DNA of 64,000 nt from the NCBI RefSeq assembly GCF_900115905.1, contig NZ_FOYD01000001.1, positions 558,001 through 622,000 of the forward strand, read 5' to 3'. The stretch comes from Halopseudomonas formosensis. GTDB taxonomy: Bacteria > Pseudomonadota > Gammaproteobacteria > Pseudomonadales > Pseudomonadaceae. The translations under genes were made by a program, and so were the position numbers. This document shows positions 24,819-34,521 of the stretch, in pieces. A model generated the notes under the pieces. The model searched no databases. It had not been told where the DNA came from and saw only the letters and a program-made list of their open reading frames with translations. The first letter of the stretch is position 1; each line of letters begins with the position of its first letter.

Positions 24819-25703
24819 ATGGGAATTCTTGATAACAGAGTGGTCATCATCACCGGCGCCGGTGGCGGACTGGGCGCGGCCCACGCACGGGTCTTCGCCA
24901 GCGAAGGCGCCTGCGTGCTGGTCAACGACATCAACCGTGACGCGGCCCAGAAAGTGGTGGACGACATTGTCGCCGCCGGTGGCCGCGCCGCCGTCAACAC
25001 CTCCGATATCACCAATTACGCCGACAGCGAGAACGCGGTCAGGCAGGCCATCGAGACCTGGGGCGACCTGCACGTGGTGGTCAACAACGCCGGCATCAAC
25101 CGGGACCGCATGTTCGCCTCCATGACCGAAGCCGAATGGGACGCCATCATGGCGGTGCACCTCAAGGGCCACTTCTGCATCAGCTCCCACGCCGTGCACT
25201 ACTGGCGCGATCAGGCCAAGGCCGGCAACAAGGTCGACGCACGCATCATCAACACCACCTCCGGCGCTGGTCTGCAGGGTTCCATCGGCCAGTCCAACTA
25301 CGCCGCCGCCAAGGCCGGCATCGCCGCGCTGACCCTCAACCAGGCCGCCGAGCTGCGCCGCTATGGCATTACCGCCAACGCCGTCGCGCCGGCGGCCCGC
25401 ACCGGCATGACCACCGCCGTCGAATCCATGGCCACCCGCATGGCCAAGCCGGAGGATGGCAGCTTCGACTACTGGGCCCCGGAAAACGTCAGCTCGCTGC
25501 TGGCTTGGCTGGCCAGTGCCGAAGCGGCCCACGTCACCGGGCGGGTATTCGAAGCCGAAGGCGGCAGAATCTCCATTGCCGATGGCTGGCGCACCACCGA
25601 AGGCGTGGACAAGGGGGATCGCTGGTTGCCCGCCGAAGTTGGCGAAGCCATGCAGGCGCTGCTGGCGGCCGAAGTGCCGGCGCAACCGGTGTACGGCGCC
25701 TGA
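24819..25703 (+). CDS. SDR of the MFE-2/17-beta-HSD type 4 group (beta-hydroxyacyl-CoA dehydrogenase)
   Basis: A 294-residue SDR with TGAGGGLG at residues 12-19, NNAGINRDRMFASMTEAEWD and catalytic SxxxxxxxxxxxxxYAAAK (SGAG...NYAAAKAG). The NRDR and MTEAEWD stretch and the C-terminal extension AEGGRISIADGWRTTEGVDK are typical of the dehydrogenase domain of peroxisomal multifunctional enzyme 2, which oxidises beta-hydroxyacyl-CoA of branched and steroid chains. AGGGGAA precedes ATG 24819. First gene of a plus-strand operon with two ACADs and an IpdF-like SDR. Confidence 0.87.
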   Translation: MGILDNRVVIITGAGGGLGAAHARVFASEGACVLVNDINRDAAQKVVDDIVAAGGRAAVNTSDITNYADSENAVRQAIETWGDLHVVVNNAGINRDRMFASMTEAEWDAIMAVHLKGHFCISSHAVHYWRDQAKAGNKVDARIINTTSGAGLQGSIGQSNYAAAKAGIAALTLNQAAELRRYGITANAVAPAARTGMTTAVESMATRMAKPEDGSFDYWAPENVSSLLAWLASAEAAHVTGRVFEAEGGRISIADGWRTTEGVDKGDRWLPAEVGEAMQALLAAEVPAQPVYGA

Positions 25704-25720
25704 CCCGCGGAGGAATCGCC

Positions 25721-26902
25721 ATGGAGTTCCGCTTCACCGAAGAGCAGCAGATGATCCGCGATACCGCCCGGGTCTTCCTCGAGGATGTGTCGACCCCCGC
25801 GGCGGTACGCCAGGCCATGGCGACCGAAGCCGGTTATGACCCGGCGCTGTGGCAGCGCATCTGCCAGGACCTGTGCTTCCAGGCGATCCATGTGCCGGAG
25901 CAGTACGGCGGCATGGGCCTGGGCTATGTCGAGCTCTGCGCGGTGCTGGAGCAGATGGGGCGGGTGCTGCTGTGCTCGCCCTTCTTCAGCACCGTCTGCC
26001 TGGGCGTCAGCAGCCTGCTGGTGGCCGGCAATGACCAGCAGAAGCAGCAGTACCTGCCGGCCATCGTCAACGGTAGCCTGACCGCCACCCTGGCCTGGAC
26101 CGGCCCCCAGGCGGCCCGGCTCGGCGGGCAATGGGACTGCAATGCCGTCACCGCCACCTGGCAGCCGGGCGCCGACGGCTTCGAGCTGAACGGCGAGCTG
26201 CGCTACGTCATCGACGGCCATACCGCCGACCTGCTGATCATCGCCGCCCGCCAGCCGGGCAGCAGCGGTGACCAGGGCATCTCCCTGTTCGCCGTGCCGG
26301 CGAGCACGGCGGGCATTCGGCGCCAGTGGCTGCCGACCATGGACCAGACCCGCCGCCAGGCCGCGCTGCAGCTGGAGCGCGTGATGGTGCCGGCCAGCGC
26401 GTTGCTCGGCGAAGCCGGGCAGGGCGGGCCCGCACTGGGCAAGCTGATCGACCTGGCCAAAGTGGCGCTGGCCGCCGAGCAGATGGGCGCAGCGCAGAAG
26501 ACTCTGGACATGAGCGTGGCCTACATGCAGGAGCGGGTGCAGTTCGGTCGTCCCATCGCCAGCTTCCAGGCCCTCAAGCACAAGGCCGCAGACATGCAGC
26601 TCAAATGTGAGGTGGCCCGCTCGGCCGTCTATTACGCCGCGTGCGTCGCCCAGGAAGCCATTGATCCCGAGGGTGACGCCCAGCTGACGGCCGAGCTGCC
26701 GGAAGCCGCCGCCATGGCCAAGGGCTATTGTTCCGACACCCTGTTCTTCAACGCCGGCAGCGCCATCCAGCTGCATGGCGGCGTGGGCTTCACCTGGGAG
26801 TACGACGTGCACCTGTACTTCAAGCGGGCCAAGGCCAGCGAACTCTACCTGGGTAACGGCGATGCGCAGCGCGAGCTGATCGCCGGCCTGCTGCTGGACT
26901 GA
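25721..26902 (+). CDS. Acyl-CoA dehydrogenase, pair 2 subunit A
   Basis: This 393-residue ACAD starts EFRFTEEQQMIRDTARVFLE and has VPEQYGGMGLGYVELCAVLE and the C-terminal helical bundle with YMQERVQFGRPIASFQALKH and IQLHGGVGFTWEYDVHLYFK. The FAD-binding loop usually written as SEPxxGSD is absent (TLAWTGPQAARLGGQ), so it is probably the partner chain of a heteromer with the next gene. CGGAGG lies before the ATG at 25721. The gene spacing to 26914 is 11 bases. The substrate may be a side-chain or ring C/D steroid CoA ester. Confidence 0.86.
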   Translation: MEFRFTEEQQMIRDTARVFLEDVSTPAAVRQAMATEAGYDPALWQRICQDLCFQAIHVPEQYGGMGLGYVELCAVLEQMGRVLLCSPFFSTVCLGVSSLLVAGNDQQKQQYLPAIVNGSLTATLAWTGPQAARLGGQWDCNAVTATWQPGADGFELNGELRYVIDGHTADLLIIAARQPGSSGDQGISLFAVPASTAGIRRQWLPTMDQTRRQAALQLERVMVPASALLGEAGQGGPALGKLIDLAKVALAAEQMGAAQKTLDMSVAYMQERVQFGRPIASFQALKHKAADMQLKCEVARSAVYYAACVAQEAIDPEGDAQLTAELPEAAAMAKGYCSDTLFFNAGSAIQLHGGVGFTWEYDVHLYFKRAKASELYLGNGDAQRELIAGLLLD

Positions 26903-26913
26903 GGAAAACCAAG

Positions 26914-28095
26914 ATGAAACTGACTTTCAGTGCGGCTGACGAAGCCTTCCGCGAAGAGATTGCCGGCTGGCTGCGCGATAACCTCACCGGCGAGTTCGCC
27001 CAGCTCAGATTCCGCGGCGGCCCCGGCGACGAACACATGTTCCCCTCCGAGCGCAAACGCTGGGAACAGCACCTGGCCGCCGGCGGCTGGACCTGCGTCG
27101 GCTGGCCCGAGCAATACGGTGGCCGTGGCGCCTCCATCGAGCAACAGGTGATCTTCTTCGAGGAATACGCCCGCGCCGGCGGCCCGGGCCGCGTCGGCCA
27201 TATCGGTGAAGGCCTGGCCGGCCCGACCCTGATCGCCTTCGGCAGCGAGGAACAGAAGCAGCGCTACCTGCCGGGCATCCGCGCCGGTACCGAGCTCTGG
27301 TGCCAGGGCTACTCCGAGCCCGGCGCCGGCTCGGATCTGGCCAATGTGCGCACCCGTGCCCAGCAGGGCACCGATGGCAAATGGCGGATAAATGGCCAGA
27401 AGGTCTGGACCTCGCTGGCCCACGAGTCGGACTGGTGCTTCGTCATCGCCCGTACCGATCCGGACTCCCAGGCCCATCGCGGGTTGGGGTTCTTCCTGGT
27501 GTCCATGCACCAGCCGGGTGTCACCGTTCGGCCCATCGAGCAGCTCACCGGTACCTCGGAATTCAACGAGGTGTTCTTCGACGATGCGGTAGCGGCGGAT
27601 ATCGTCGGCGAGCCTGGTGACGGCTGGAAGATCGCCATGGGCCTGCTGGGCTTCGAGCGCGGCGTCTCCACCCTCGGCCAGCAGATGCAGTTCCAGAACG
27701 AGCTGGACGAGATCGTGCGCATCGCCAAGGCCAACGGCGCCGCCCAGGTCCCGGCCATCCGCCAGCGCATTGCCGAAGCCCATACCGGCCTGCGGCTGAT
27801 GCGCTACAACGCCATGCGCATGCTGTCGGGCAACGAGCAGGGCCAGCCGGACAGTTCCGCACTGGTCTACAAGCTGCACTGGGCCAGCTGGCACCGCCAC
27901 CTCGGCGCGCTGGCGATGGATGTGCTGGGGCCGGAGGCGGACATCATCGACGCCGCGCCCTATGAACTGACCCGGCTGCAGTCGCTGTTCCTGTTCACCC
28001 GCTCGGACACCCTCTACGGCGGCACCAACCAGATCCAGCGCAACATCATCGCCGAGCGCGGTCTCGGCATGCCCAAGGAAGCCAAAGGCAGATAA
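26914..28095 (+). CDS. Acyl-CoA dehydrogenase, pair 2 subunit B
   Basis: A 393-residue ACAD with the full catalytic layout: LTFSAADEAFREEIAGWLRD, WCQGYSEPGAGSDLANVRTR for FAD and substrate, VWTSLAHESDWCFVIART, and C-terminal LYGGTNQIQRNIIAERGLGM. The YEGT glutamate is Gly here. GFERGVSTLG offers a helix-G glutamate, as also in the 19985 product. It should form the active chain of a heteromer with the upstream gene, as in mycobacterial ChsE complexes. GAGGAAAA precedes ATG 26914. Confidence 0.87.
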   Translation: MKLTFSAADEAFREEIAGWLRDNLTGEFAQLRFRGGPGDEHMFPSERKRWEQHLAAGGWTCVGWPEQYGGRGASIEQQVIFFEEYARAGGPGRVGHIGEGLAGPTLIAFGSEEQKQRYLPGIRAGTELWCQGYSEPGAGSDLANVRTRAQQGTDGKWRINGQKVWTSLAHESDWCFVIARTDPDSQAHRGLGFFLVSMHQPGVTVRPIEQLTGTSEFNEVFFDDAVAADIVGEPGDGWKIAMGLLGFERGVSTLGQQMQFQNELDEIVRIAKANGAAQVPAIRQRIAEAHTGLRLMRYNAMRMLSGNEQGQPDSSALVYKLHWASWHRHLGALAMDVLGPEADIIDAAPYELTRLQSLFLFTRSDTLYGGTNQIQRNIIAERGLGMPKEAKGR

Positions 28096-28097
28096 CC

Positions 28098-28892
28098 ATG
28101 AAAGACCTGAAGAATCCGGAATACGTGGCCGGCCACGGCCTGCTCAAGGGCAAGTCGGTATTGATCACTGCCGCCGCCGGTGCCGGCATCGGCTTCGCCG
28201 CCGCCACCCGCGCAGTGGAAGAAGGCTGCCGCGCCATCGTCATCAGTGACGTTCACGAGGGCCGCCTGGCCGCCTCGGTCGACAAGCTCAAGCAGGACAC
28301 CGGTCTGGATGCGGTGTGGGGCAAGCTGTGCAACGTGACCGACGAAGCGGAAGTGCGCGCCCTGATCGACTTTGCCGAGGACAAGCTGCAAGGCATCGAC
28401 ATCCTGATTAACAACGCCGGGCTGGGCACCACCAAGGCGCTGATCGAGATGGAAGACGCCGAGTGGCACAAGGTCATCGACGTGACCCTCAACGGCACCA
28501 TGCGCATGACCCGCTACATGCTCCAAGTCATGAAGGCCCGGGGGCAGGGCGGCGTCATCGTCAACAACGCTTCGGTACTGGGCTGGCGCGCGCAGAAGGA
28601 ACAGTCCCACTACGCCGCCGCCAAGGCCGGTGTCATGGCCCTGACCCGCTGCTCGGCCCTGGAAGCGGCCGAACTCAACGTGCGCATCAACGCCGTCGCG
28701 CCATCCCTGGCCGTGCACCCCATGCTGCGCAAATCCGCGCCCGAAGCGCTGCTCAAGGAGCTGGAAGGGCGTGAGGCGTATGGGCGGGGGGCCGAGTGCT
28801 GGGAGGTGGCCAACGTGATGATGTTTCTGTCCAGCGATTACTCCAGCTATATGACCGGCGAGGTGCTGCCTGTCAGTTCGCAGCAGGCCTGA
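28098..28892 (+). CDS. ipdF: IpdF-like SDR, ring C/D hydroxyacyl dehydrogenase
   Basis: A 264-residue SDR with the unusual start LKNPEYVAGHGLLKGKSVLI, cofactor loop TAAAGAGIG (24-32), VIVNNASVLGWRAQKEQSHY and YAAAKAGVMALTRCSALEAA. From memory of the family, these blocks closely match IpdF (Rv3559c type), which oxidises the 5-hydroxyl of the HIP-derived indane intermediate. The C-terminus SDYSSYMTGEVLPVSSQ is also family-like. It lies two bases after the ACAD stop, so it shares that operon. Confident on family; moderately confident on exact reaction. Confidence 0.87.
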   Translation: MKDLKNPEYVAGHGLLKGKSVLITAAAGAGIGFAAATRAVEEGCRAIVISDVHEGRLAASVDKLKQDTGLDAVWGKLCNVTDEAEVRALIDFAEDKLQGIDILINNAGLGTTKALIEMEDAEWHKVIDVTLNGTMRMTRYMLQVMKARGQGGVIVNNASVLGWRAQKEQSHYAAAKAGVMALTRCSALEAAELNVRINAVAPSLAVHPMLRKSAPEALLKELEGREAYGRGAECWEVANVMMFLSSDYSSYMTGEVLPVSSQQA

Positions 28893-28955
28893 TGGTTTTT
28901 GGGAGTGTGTGTTTTGGTTGGCTGGATGGTTGCGCTTGCCGGTGGGCTACTGCGG

Positions 28956-29119
28956 ACACGCCGTGAATACGTCCCTGTAGGCTCGCGGTTGCCATCCATG
29001 GCAACCGCGAGCCTCTATGGGTGAGGCCAACGCTTGCGAAGCATTGCTTCGCGTGCAGCCGAACGCCCGGCAATCTGTGATTGACGGGCCGGCCCCGCTT
29101 GCGGGGATTCACGGCGTGT
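28956..29119. repeat. REPIN-like element bounded by ACACGCCGTGAATAC ends, copy 2
   Basis: The left end at 28956-28970 and the inverted right end GATTCACGGCGTGT at 29106-29119 enclose a perfect 17-bp hairpin (28979-29014, arms AGGCTCGCGGTTGCCAT and its complement) and a GACGGGCCGGCCC segment. It shares ends and the GGCTCGCGGTT block with 14161-14430. The 319-base gap 28893-29211 holds this element and the ribosome site of the next gene, and no operator-like motif. Confidence 0.7.
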
Positions 29120-29211
29120 CTGAGATAGGTGCCTCGGACCTGCCCCATCACCCAGACGACCAGCACACGAACGACAAGCACAACGACATAAAGAATTCGA
29201 GGAGTACGCAC

Positions 29212-29676
29212 ATGACCACCACGTTCACCAACGCAGCCGCCCTGGAACAGGCCATAGGCCAGAGCCTGGGCGCCACCGAGTGGATCACCATCGATCAGCA
29301 GCGCGTCGATACCTTTGCCGAGGCCACCGGTGACCACCAGTGGATCCATGTGGACCCGGTGAAAGCCAGGACCGGCCCGTTCGGCGGCACCATCGCCCAC
29401 GGTTACCTGACCCTGTCGCTGGTCAACTACTTCCTGCCCCAGCTCATGACCGTGGAAAACCTGCAGATGGGCGTCAACTACGGCTGCGACCGGGTGCGCT
29501 TTCCCGCCCCGGTCAAGGTCGGCGCGCGTATTCGTGGTACCGGTGAAATAACCCAGGTCGAGAGCCTGCCCAACGGCGCCGTGCAGGTTGTGGTCCGCGT
29601 TGCCGTGGAAGTCGAAGGCAGCGACCGTCCCGGCTGCGTCGTCGACACCATCAGTCGCTACACCTTCAATCAGTGA
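29212..29676 (+). CDS. MaoC-family (R)-enoyl-CoA hydratase
   Basis: A 154-residue single hot-dog hydratase with the MaoC catalytic block [20 protein letters not shown] (Asp and His) and [20 protein letters not shown]. This is the usual length for single-domain MaoC/NodN-like enzymes. It hydrates trans-2-enoyl-CoA esters, probably of a steroid chain or an indane intermediate. CGAGGAG lies 9 bases before the ATG at 29212, so this start is chosen over an in-frame ATG upstream at 29017 inside the repeat. The thiolase gene follows after 14 bases. Confidence 0.88.
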   Translation: MTTTFTNAAALEQAIGQSLGATEWITIDQQRVDTFAEATGDHQWIHVDPVKARTGPFGGTIAHGYLTLSLVNYFLPQLMTVENLQMGVNYGCDRVRFPAPVKVGARIRGTGEITQVESLPNGAVQVVVRVAVEVEGSDRPGCVVDTISRYTFNQ

Positions 29677-29690
29677 AAAGGAACAACAGC

Positions 29691-30893
29691 ATGCAAGAGG
29701 CAGTCATTGTCGCCACCGCGCGCACCGCCCTGACCAAATCATTCCGTGGCTCGTTCAACGATACCGAGGCGCCGGTGCTGGGCGGGCATGTGGTCCGCGC
29801 CGTGGTCGAGCGCGCCGGTATCGATCCGGCGGATGTGGGTGATGTGATCATGGGCGCGGCGGTACAGCAGGGCACCCAGGGCTACAACATCGGCCGCCTG
29901 TGCGCCTATACCGGTGGCTTGCCGGAGTCGGTGGCGGGCATGGCGGTTGATCGCATGTGTGCCTCCGGGCTGATGGCCATTGGCGAAGCGGCCAAGGCGA
30001 TCATGACCGGTGAGCTGGACGTGGCCATCGGCGGTGGGGTGGAGTCGCTGTCGCTGACCCAGACCAAGCACAAGAACAGCTATCGGGCGCGCTCCGAGGC
30101 GGTGATGGAGGTGGCACCGGCGGCCTATATCCCGATGATCGAGACCGCGGAAATCGTTGCCGAACGTTACGGCATCAGCCGCGCGGCCCAGGACGAGTAT
30201 GCGCTGCAGAGCCAGCAGCGGACTGCGGCGGCGCAGCAGGCCGGTCTGTTCACCGAGGAAATCGTGCCGTTGGCGGCCAGCAAGCTGCTGTTCGACAAGG
30301 AAGGCAAACCGGCCGGGCATGAGCAGGTGACCGCTGATCGCGACGAGTGCAACCGCCCGAGCACCACGCTGGAAGGCCTGCAGGGCCTGGCGCCGGTGTG
30401 GAAGGACGGTGAATGGGTCAAGCAGGGCCAGCACATCACCGCCGGTAATGCCTCGCAGTTTTCCGACGGCGCTGCCGCCTGCCTGCTGATGAGCCGCGAG
30501 CAGGCCGAGCGCCGTGGTCTCAAGCCGCTGGGCGTCTACCGCGGGATTGCCGTGGCCGGGTGCAAGCCGGAGGAGATGGGCATCGGGCCGGTGTACGCCA
30601 TCCCCAGGCTGCTGCAGCGCTTCAATCTCAAGGTCGAGGATATCGGCCTGTGGGAAATCAACGAGGCCTTCGCCAGCCAGGTGCTGTATTGCCGCGATCA
30701 CCTGGGTATCCCCAATGACCGCCTGAATGTGAACGGCGGAGCCATCTCCATCGGCCATCCGTTCGGCATGAGCGGCGCGCGCATGGTCGGCCATGCGCTG
30801 CTGGAAGGGCGCCGCCGCGGTGTGCGTTATGTAGTGGTGTCGATGTGCATCGGTGGCGGCATGGGCGCTGCCGGGCTGTTCGAACTGGACTGA
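29691..30893 (+). CDS. Acetyl-CoA acetyltransferase (degradative thiolase)
   Basis: A 400-residue thiolase with cysteine nucleophile in [53 protein letters not shown] and the final cysteine in [12 protein letters not shown]. It is closer to general beta-ketoacyl thiolases (FadA/AtoB) than the RQCGSSQQ type at 22224. ATG 29691 follows AAAAGGA. With the MaoC hydratase upstream and the hydroxyacyl-CoA dehydrogenase and ACADs of the same block, it completes a beta-oxidation round. Confidence 0.9.
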   Translation: MQEAVIVATARTALTKSFRGSFNDTEAPVLGGHVVRAVVERAGIDPADVGDVIMGAAVQQGTQGYNIGRLCAYTGGLPESVAGMAVDRMCASGLMAIGEAAKAIMTGELDVAIGGGVESLSLTQTKHKNSYRARSEAVMEVAPAAYIPMIETAEIVAERYGISRAAQDEYALQSQQRTAAAQQAGLFTEEIVPLAASKLLFDKEGKPAGHEQVTADRDECNRPSTTLEGLQGLAPVWKDGEWVKQGQHITAGNASQFSDGAAACLLMSREQAERRGLKPLGVYRGIAVAGCKPEEMGIGPVYAIPRLLQRFNLKVEDIGLWEINEAFASQVLYCRDHLGIPNDRLNVNGGAISIGHPFGMSGARMVGHALLEGRRRGVRYVVVSMCIGGGMGAAGLFELD

Positions 30894-30996
30894 CCCTCCC
30901 ATCCTCCGGAAGCCCGGCATCAGCGGGCTCCGCCCTGGCGGGTGCCAACCGTCCTGCGGCGCGGCGCCCGGCCGTTCTTGATCTGCGTCAATGACA

Positions 30997-31015
30997 TAAG
31001 CCATTTGGACGATGC
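30997..31015 (+). promoter_or_regulatory. Weak operator-like motif, site 6
   Basis: TAAGCCATTTGGACGATGC keeps the right half-site GGACGATG perfectly but only parts of the left half. It lies 131 bases before the YCF48 gene; no -10 element is seen at the usual distance. The 253-base gap 30894-31146 otherwise holds a small hairpin (AGCCCG/CGGGCT) and nothing else recognised. Confidence 0.35.
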
Positions 31016-31146
31016 TGGCAGGTCCGCTGCTGGCCCACCATCGAATCACTCGCTGTGCTGCCTTTATGTCTCGCACATGAACAGCTGCAGACTCATAAGA
31101 ACAACAGGTGCCCTGCCAAGGGGCCGCCCACAGGTTGGATAGAGCC

Positions 31147-32115
31147 ATGAGTAAACTGATCAGCTATTCCTTCTGTCTCGTCGTCATCGCCTTGGTGGCC
31201 TATGCCTTCTCGCCGCGGCAGCAGACCGATGGCCAGCGGGTGGAACTTGATCTGGCACGCCTGCAGATCAACGATCTGGCCCGAATTGATGACCGGGTAA
31301 TCGCGGTGGGGGAGCGCGGCACCATCATTGTCAGCGACGACCTGGGCGATACCTGGCGCGAGACCCATGGCGACGACCAGTTGCCTGTCACCCTGACCGG
31401 CATCAGCCCGCTGGGCGGCGACACCCTGCTGGCGGTGGGGCACGACGCCGTGCTGATGCGCAGTGACGATGCCGGCGACAGCTGGGATGTATTGATGCAG
31501 GACCAGGAGCTGGGCGAGCCGCTGCTGGGTGCCTGGAGTGCAGACGGCGAGAAGATCTTCGCCTTCGGCAGCTTCGGCAAGTTCTTCACCTCCCACGACG
31601 CAGGCCGGAGCTGGCAGGAGCGTGAGCTGGATATCCATGGCGAGCACCTCAACGACATGGCTGGTGACGGCCAGCGCCTGCAGCTCATTGTCGGCGAAAT
31701 GGGCCTGGTGCTGCGCAGCCAGGACCAGGGCGAGACCTGGGAGCGCATCGAGCCGTTCTATCGTGGCTCGCTGTTCGGCGTGGCCTACCTGGGCGATGCG
31801 GTATGGGTGACCTACGGCATGCGCGGCCACGTTTTCGTCAGCCGCGATGATGGCCAGAACTGGAGCCAGGTCGAGCTGCCACACCGCCTGCCGCTCTACG
31901 GTCACGCCGAGGATGGCTCGGGAGTGGTAATCGTTGGCACCGGCGGCGCCTACGTCAGGATTTCAGGCGATGGCGAACTCAAGGACACCGGTTACCTCAG
32001 CGGCCTGGGAACATTGACCTCGGCGGTGGTACTGCCGGGTGGCGAACTCTTTGTCGCTGGCCAGCGCGGCCTGCTGCAGCAGGACCGTGGTTACCTCGCG
32101 GTCGTCGGTCAATAA
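31147..32115 (+). CDS. YCF48-like beta-propeller protein, membrane-anchored or exported
   Basis: This 322-residue protein starts with one hydrophobic segment (ISYSFCLVVIALVAYAFS), probably a signal anchor. It is followed by at least five Asp-box-like repeats of the kind S-x-D-x-G-x-x-W: SDDLGDTWRE, SDDAGDSWDV, SHDAGRSWQE, SQDQGETWER and SRDDGQNWSQ. These define the YCF48/BNR propeller fold, in the periplasm here. The gene sits nine bases before the RND transporter, an arrangement often seen near DUF1302/DUF1329 genes. It may be an assembly factor or periplasmic partner of the transporter. Confidence 0.85.
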   Translation: MSKLISYSFCLVVIALVAYAFSPRQQTDGQRVELDLARLQINDLARIDDRVIAVGERGTIIVSDDLGDTWRETHGDDQLPVTLTGISPLGGDTLLAVGHDAVLMRSDDAGDSWDVLMQDQELGEPLLGAWSADGEKIFAFGSFGKFFTSHDAGRSWQERELDIHGEHLNDMAGDGQRLQLIVGEMGLVLRSQDQGETWERIEPFYRGSLFGVAYLGDAVWVTYGMRGHVFVSRDDGQNWSQVELPHRLPLYGHAEDGSGVVIVGTGGAYVRISGDGELKDTGYLSGLGTLTSAVVLPGGELFVAGQRGLLQQDRGYLAVVGQ

Positions 32116-32124
32116 GGGGGGAGT

Positions 32125-34521
32125 ATGGCCAAGCATAACCAGATGGTGGCGCGTTGGGTGGAGTCCATGGCGGATGGACTGCTCGGCAACCGCAAGCTGT
32201 TTCTCATGATTTTCGTGCTGATTACCCTGGGGCTGGGTTACAGCGCTACGCAGATCAGGCTGGACCCGGGCTTCAACAAGCAGATCCCGGTCACCCACCC
32301 CTACATGGAGAACTACCTGCATTACAGTGAGACCTTCAGTGGCGCCAATACCATCCTGGTGAGCGTCGACTGGAAGGGCGAAGGGGATATCTACAACGCC
32401 GAGTTCCTCGACGTGCTGCGGCAGGTTACCGATGAGGTGTTCTTCATTCCCGGGGTGCGCCGGGCCAGTGTGCGCTCGCTGTTCACGCCCGATGTGCGCT
32501 ATGTGGAGATTTCCGAGGACGGCTTCGTCGGCGACGTGGTGATCCCGCCGCATTTTTCCGGCACCCCCGAGGACCTGGACCAGGTGCGCAGCAATACCGC
32601 CCGCTCCGGCGAGATCGGCCGGCTGGTGGCCAATGACCTGAGCGCCGCCATCGTCAATGCCGAGCTGCAGGAGTTCAATCCGGAAACCGGCGAGCAGATT
32701 TCCTATACCGAGATCGCCGGTCAGCTGGAGGAGATCCGCACCCGCTTCGAGAACGACAATATCGAGATCAATATCGTCGGCTTCTCCAAGCTGACCGGCG
32801 AAGTGATCGACGGCCTGCTGACGGTGATCGGCTTCTTCGTCATCGCCTTCGTCATCACCGCACTGATGCTCTGGGTGTACACCCGTTCGCTGGTGCAGAC
32901 CATAGTCGCGCTGTGCGTGGCGCTGGTGCCGGTGGTCTGGCTGCTGGGCGTGCTGCCGCTGATCGGCATGGGCATCGACCCGCTGTCAATCCTGGTGCCC
33001 TTCCTGGTGTTCTCCATCGGCGTGTCCCATGCGGTACAGATGACTAACGCCTGGAAGCAGGACATCCTCGGTGGGCACAACTCGCTGGAGGCGGCGCGGG
33101 TATCCTTCTGCACCATCTTCATTCCCGGTGCGCTGGCGCTGTTGATGAATGCCCTGGGCTTCGGCGTGATCATGCTGATCGACATCCCGATCGTGCATGA
33201 GCTGGGCCTGACCGCCTGTATCGGCGGGCTGCTGATGATTGTCACCAACAAGATGATGCTGCCGATCATCCTGTCCTATCTGCGGCTGGACCGGCGCGCC
33301 TACGAGCAGCGCGCGCGCAACGCCGATGGCAAACATGCGCTCTGGTGGAGCCTGTCGGTGCTGGCCACGCCGAAGGCGGCCCTGGGCGTGTTCGCCATCA
33401 GCCTGGTGCTGCTGCTGGCCGGGGCCTGGAAGAGCCGCGACCTGATCGTCGGCGACGTCGGCGTCGGCGCGCCCGAGCTGCGCGAGGATTCGCGCTACAA
33501 CCAGGACAACGCGCAGATCTCCGGCAAGTATTCCATCGGCCTGGACGTGCTGTCGGTCTATCTGGAGACCGAGATCCAGGAAGCCTGTCTGGACGCCGAC
33601 GTCATGCGCGCGGTGGAAGAGCTGGACTTCCATGCGCGCAGCATCAAGGGCGTCAACTCGGTGCACAGCGTGGCGGGCATGGGCAAGGTGTCCATTGCCG
33701 GCAACAACGAGGGCAACCCGCGCTGGGCGGCCATTCCCGGTTCGTCCCGCGGCCTGATGCCCGGCTCGCGCGCCTATTCCAGCTCCCACGGGCTGGTGGA
33801 AGATGGCTGCCAGACCATGCAGGTGCTGCTGTTCCTGACCGACCATGAAGGCGACACCATCGCCCGGGTAACCGGGCAGGTTGAACGCATCATTGCCAAC
33901 ATCGACGAGCCCAAGGTCGAGTTCAAGCTGGCCGGCGGTAATATCGGCGTCATGGCCGCCTCCAACGAGGCGGTGCAGAAGGCCGAGATCCAGATGCATG
34001 GCTCGCTGCTGCTGGCGGTGGCACTGTTCTGCTGGCTGACCTTCCGCTCGGTGCGCGCGGTGCTTTGCCTGCTGATCCCGCTGGCGATTGTCGCGACGCT
34101 GTGCAACGCGGTGATGGCGGTGTTCGGTATCGGTCTCAAGGTCGCCACCCTGCCGGTGATGGCCCTGGGGGTAGGGGTGGGGGTGGACTACGGCATCTAT
34201 CTCTACGAGCGGATGCAGCATGAGCTGGCCATGGGCCGGGATGTGCGGACCGCCTTCTATGAAGCCATGTGCCAGCGCGGCACCGCAGCGCTGTTCACCG
34301 CAGTGACCATGTCGGTGGGGGTCGGCACCTGGGTGTTCGCGCCGCTGAAGTTCCAGGCCGACATGGGCGTGCTGCTGGCCTTCATGTTCCTGGTCAACGT
34401 GTTCGGCGCCATCTTCCTGCTGCCCGGCCTGGCCGCCTGGTTCAACCGCAGCAAGCCGCTGGTGCGAGTCCAGACGGCCTCGACCGCCCCGGGCTACATG
34501 GCCGCGCCGGCGGGTCACTGA
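32125..34521 (+). CDS. RND-superfamily transporter (MMPL type)
   Basis: A 798-residue polytopic protein with the RND duplication: one helix at about 20-40, a periplasmic loop, five clustered helices (about 230-390), a second helix near 415, a second loop, and a final five-helix cluster from about 630. The second half keeps the proton-relay Asp-Tyr pair in GVGVDYGIYLYERM; the first half has GVSHAVQMTNAW, without the Asp. This length matches MMPL/HpnN-like carriers for hydrophobic molecules rather than AcrB-type pumps, which are longer. With the YCF48 protein upstream it is a candidate for moving steroids or lipids across the inner membrane. Confidence 0.88.
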   Translation: MAKHNQMVARWVESMADGLLGNRKLFLMIFVLITLGLGYSATQIRLDPGFNKQIPVTHPYMENYLHYSETFSGANTILVSVDWKGEGDIYNAEFLDVLRQVTDEVFFIPGVRRASVRSLFTPDVRYVEISEDGFVGDVVIPPHFSGTPEDLDQVRSNTARSGEIGRLVANDLSAAIVNAELQEFNPETGEQISYTEIAGQLEEIRTRFENDNIEINIVGFSKLTGEVIDGLLTVIGFFVIAFVITALMLWVYTRSLVQTIVALCVALVPVVWLLGVLPLIGMGIDPLSILVPFLVFSIGVSHAVQMTNAWKQDILGGHNSLEAARVSFCTIFIPGALALLMNALGFGVIMLIDIPIVHELGLTACIGGLLMIVTNKMMLPIILSYLRLDRRAYEQRARNADGKHALWWSLSVLATPKAALGVFAISLVLLLAGAWKSRDLIVGDVGVGAPELREDSRYNQDNAQISGKYSIGLDVLSVYLETEIQEACLDADVMRAVEELDFHARSIKGVNSVHSVAGMGKVSIAGNNEGNPRWAAIPGSSRGLMPGSRAYSSSHGLVEDGCQTMQVLLFLTDHEGDTIARVTGQVERIIANIDEPKVEFKLAGGNIGVMAASNEAVQKAEIQMHGSLLLAVALFCWLTFRSVRAVLCLLIPLAIVATLCNAVMAVFGIGLKVATLPVMALGVGVGVDYGIYLYERMQHELAMGRDVRTAFYEAMCQRGTAALFTAVTMSVGVGTWVFAPLKFQADMGVLLAFMFLVNVFGAIFLLPGLAAWFNRSKPLVRVQTASTAPGYMAAPAGH

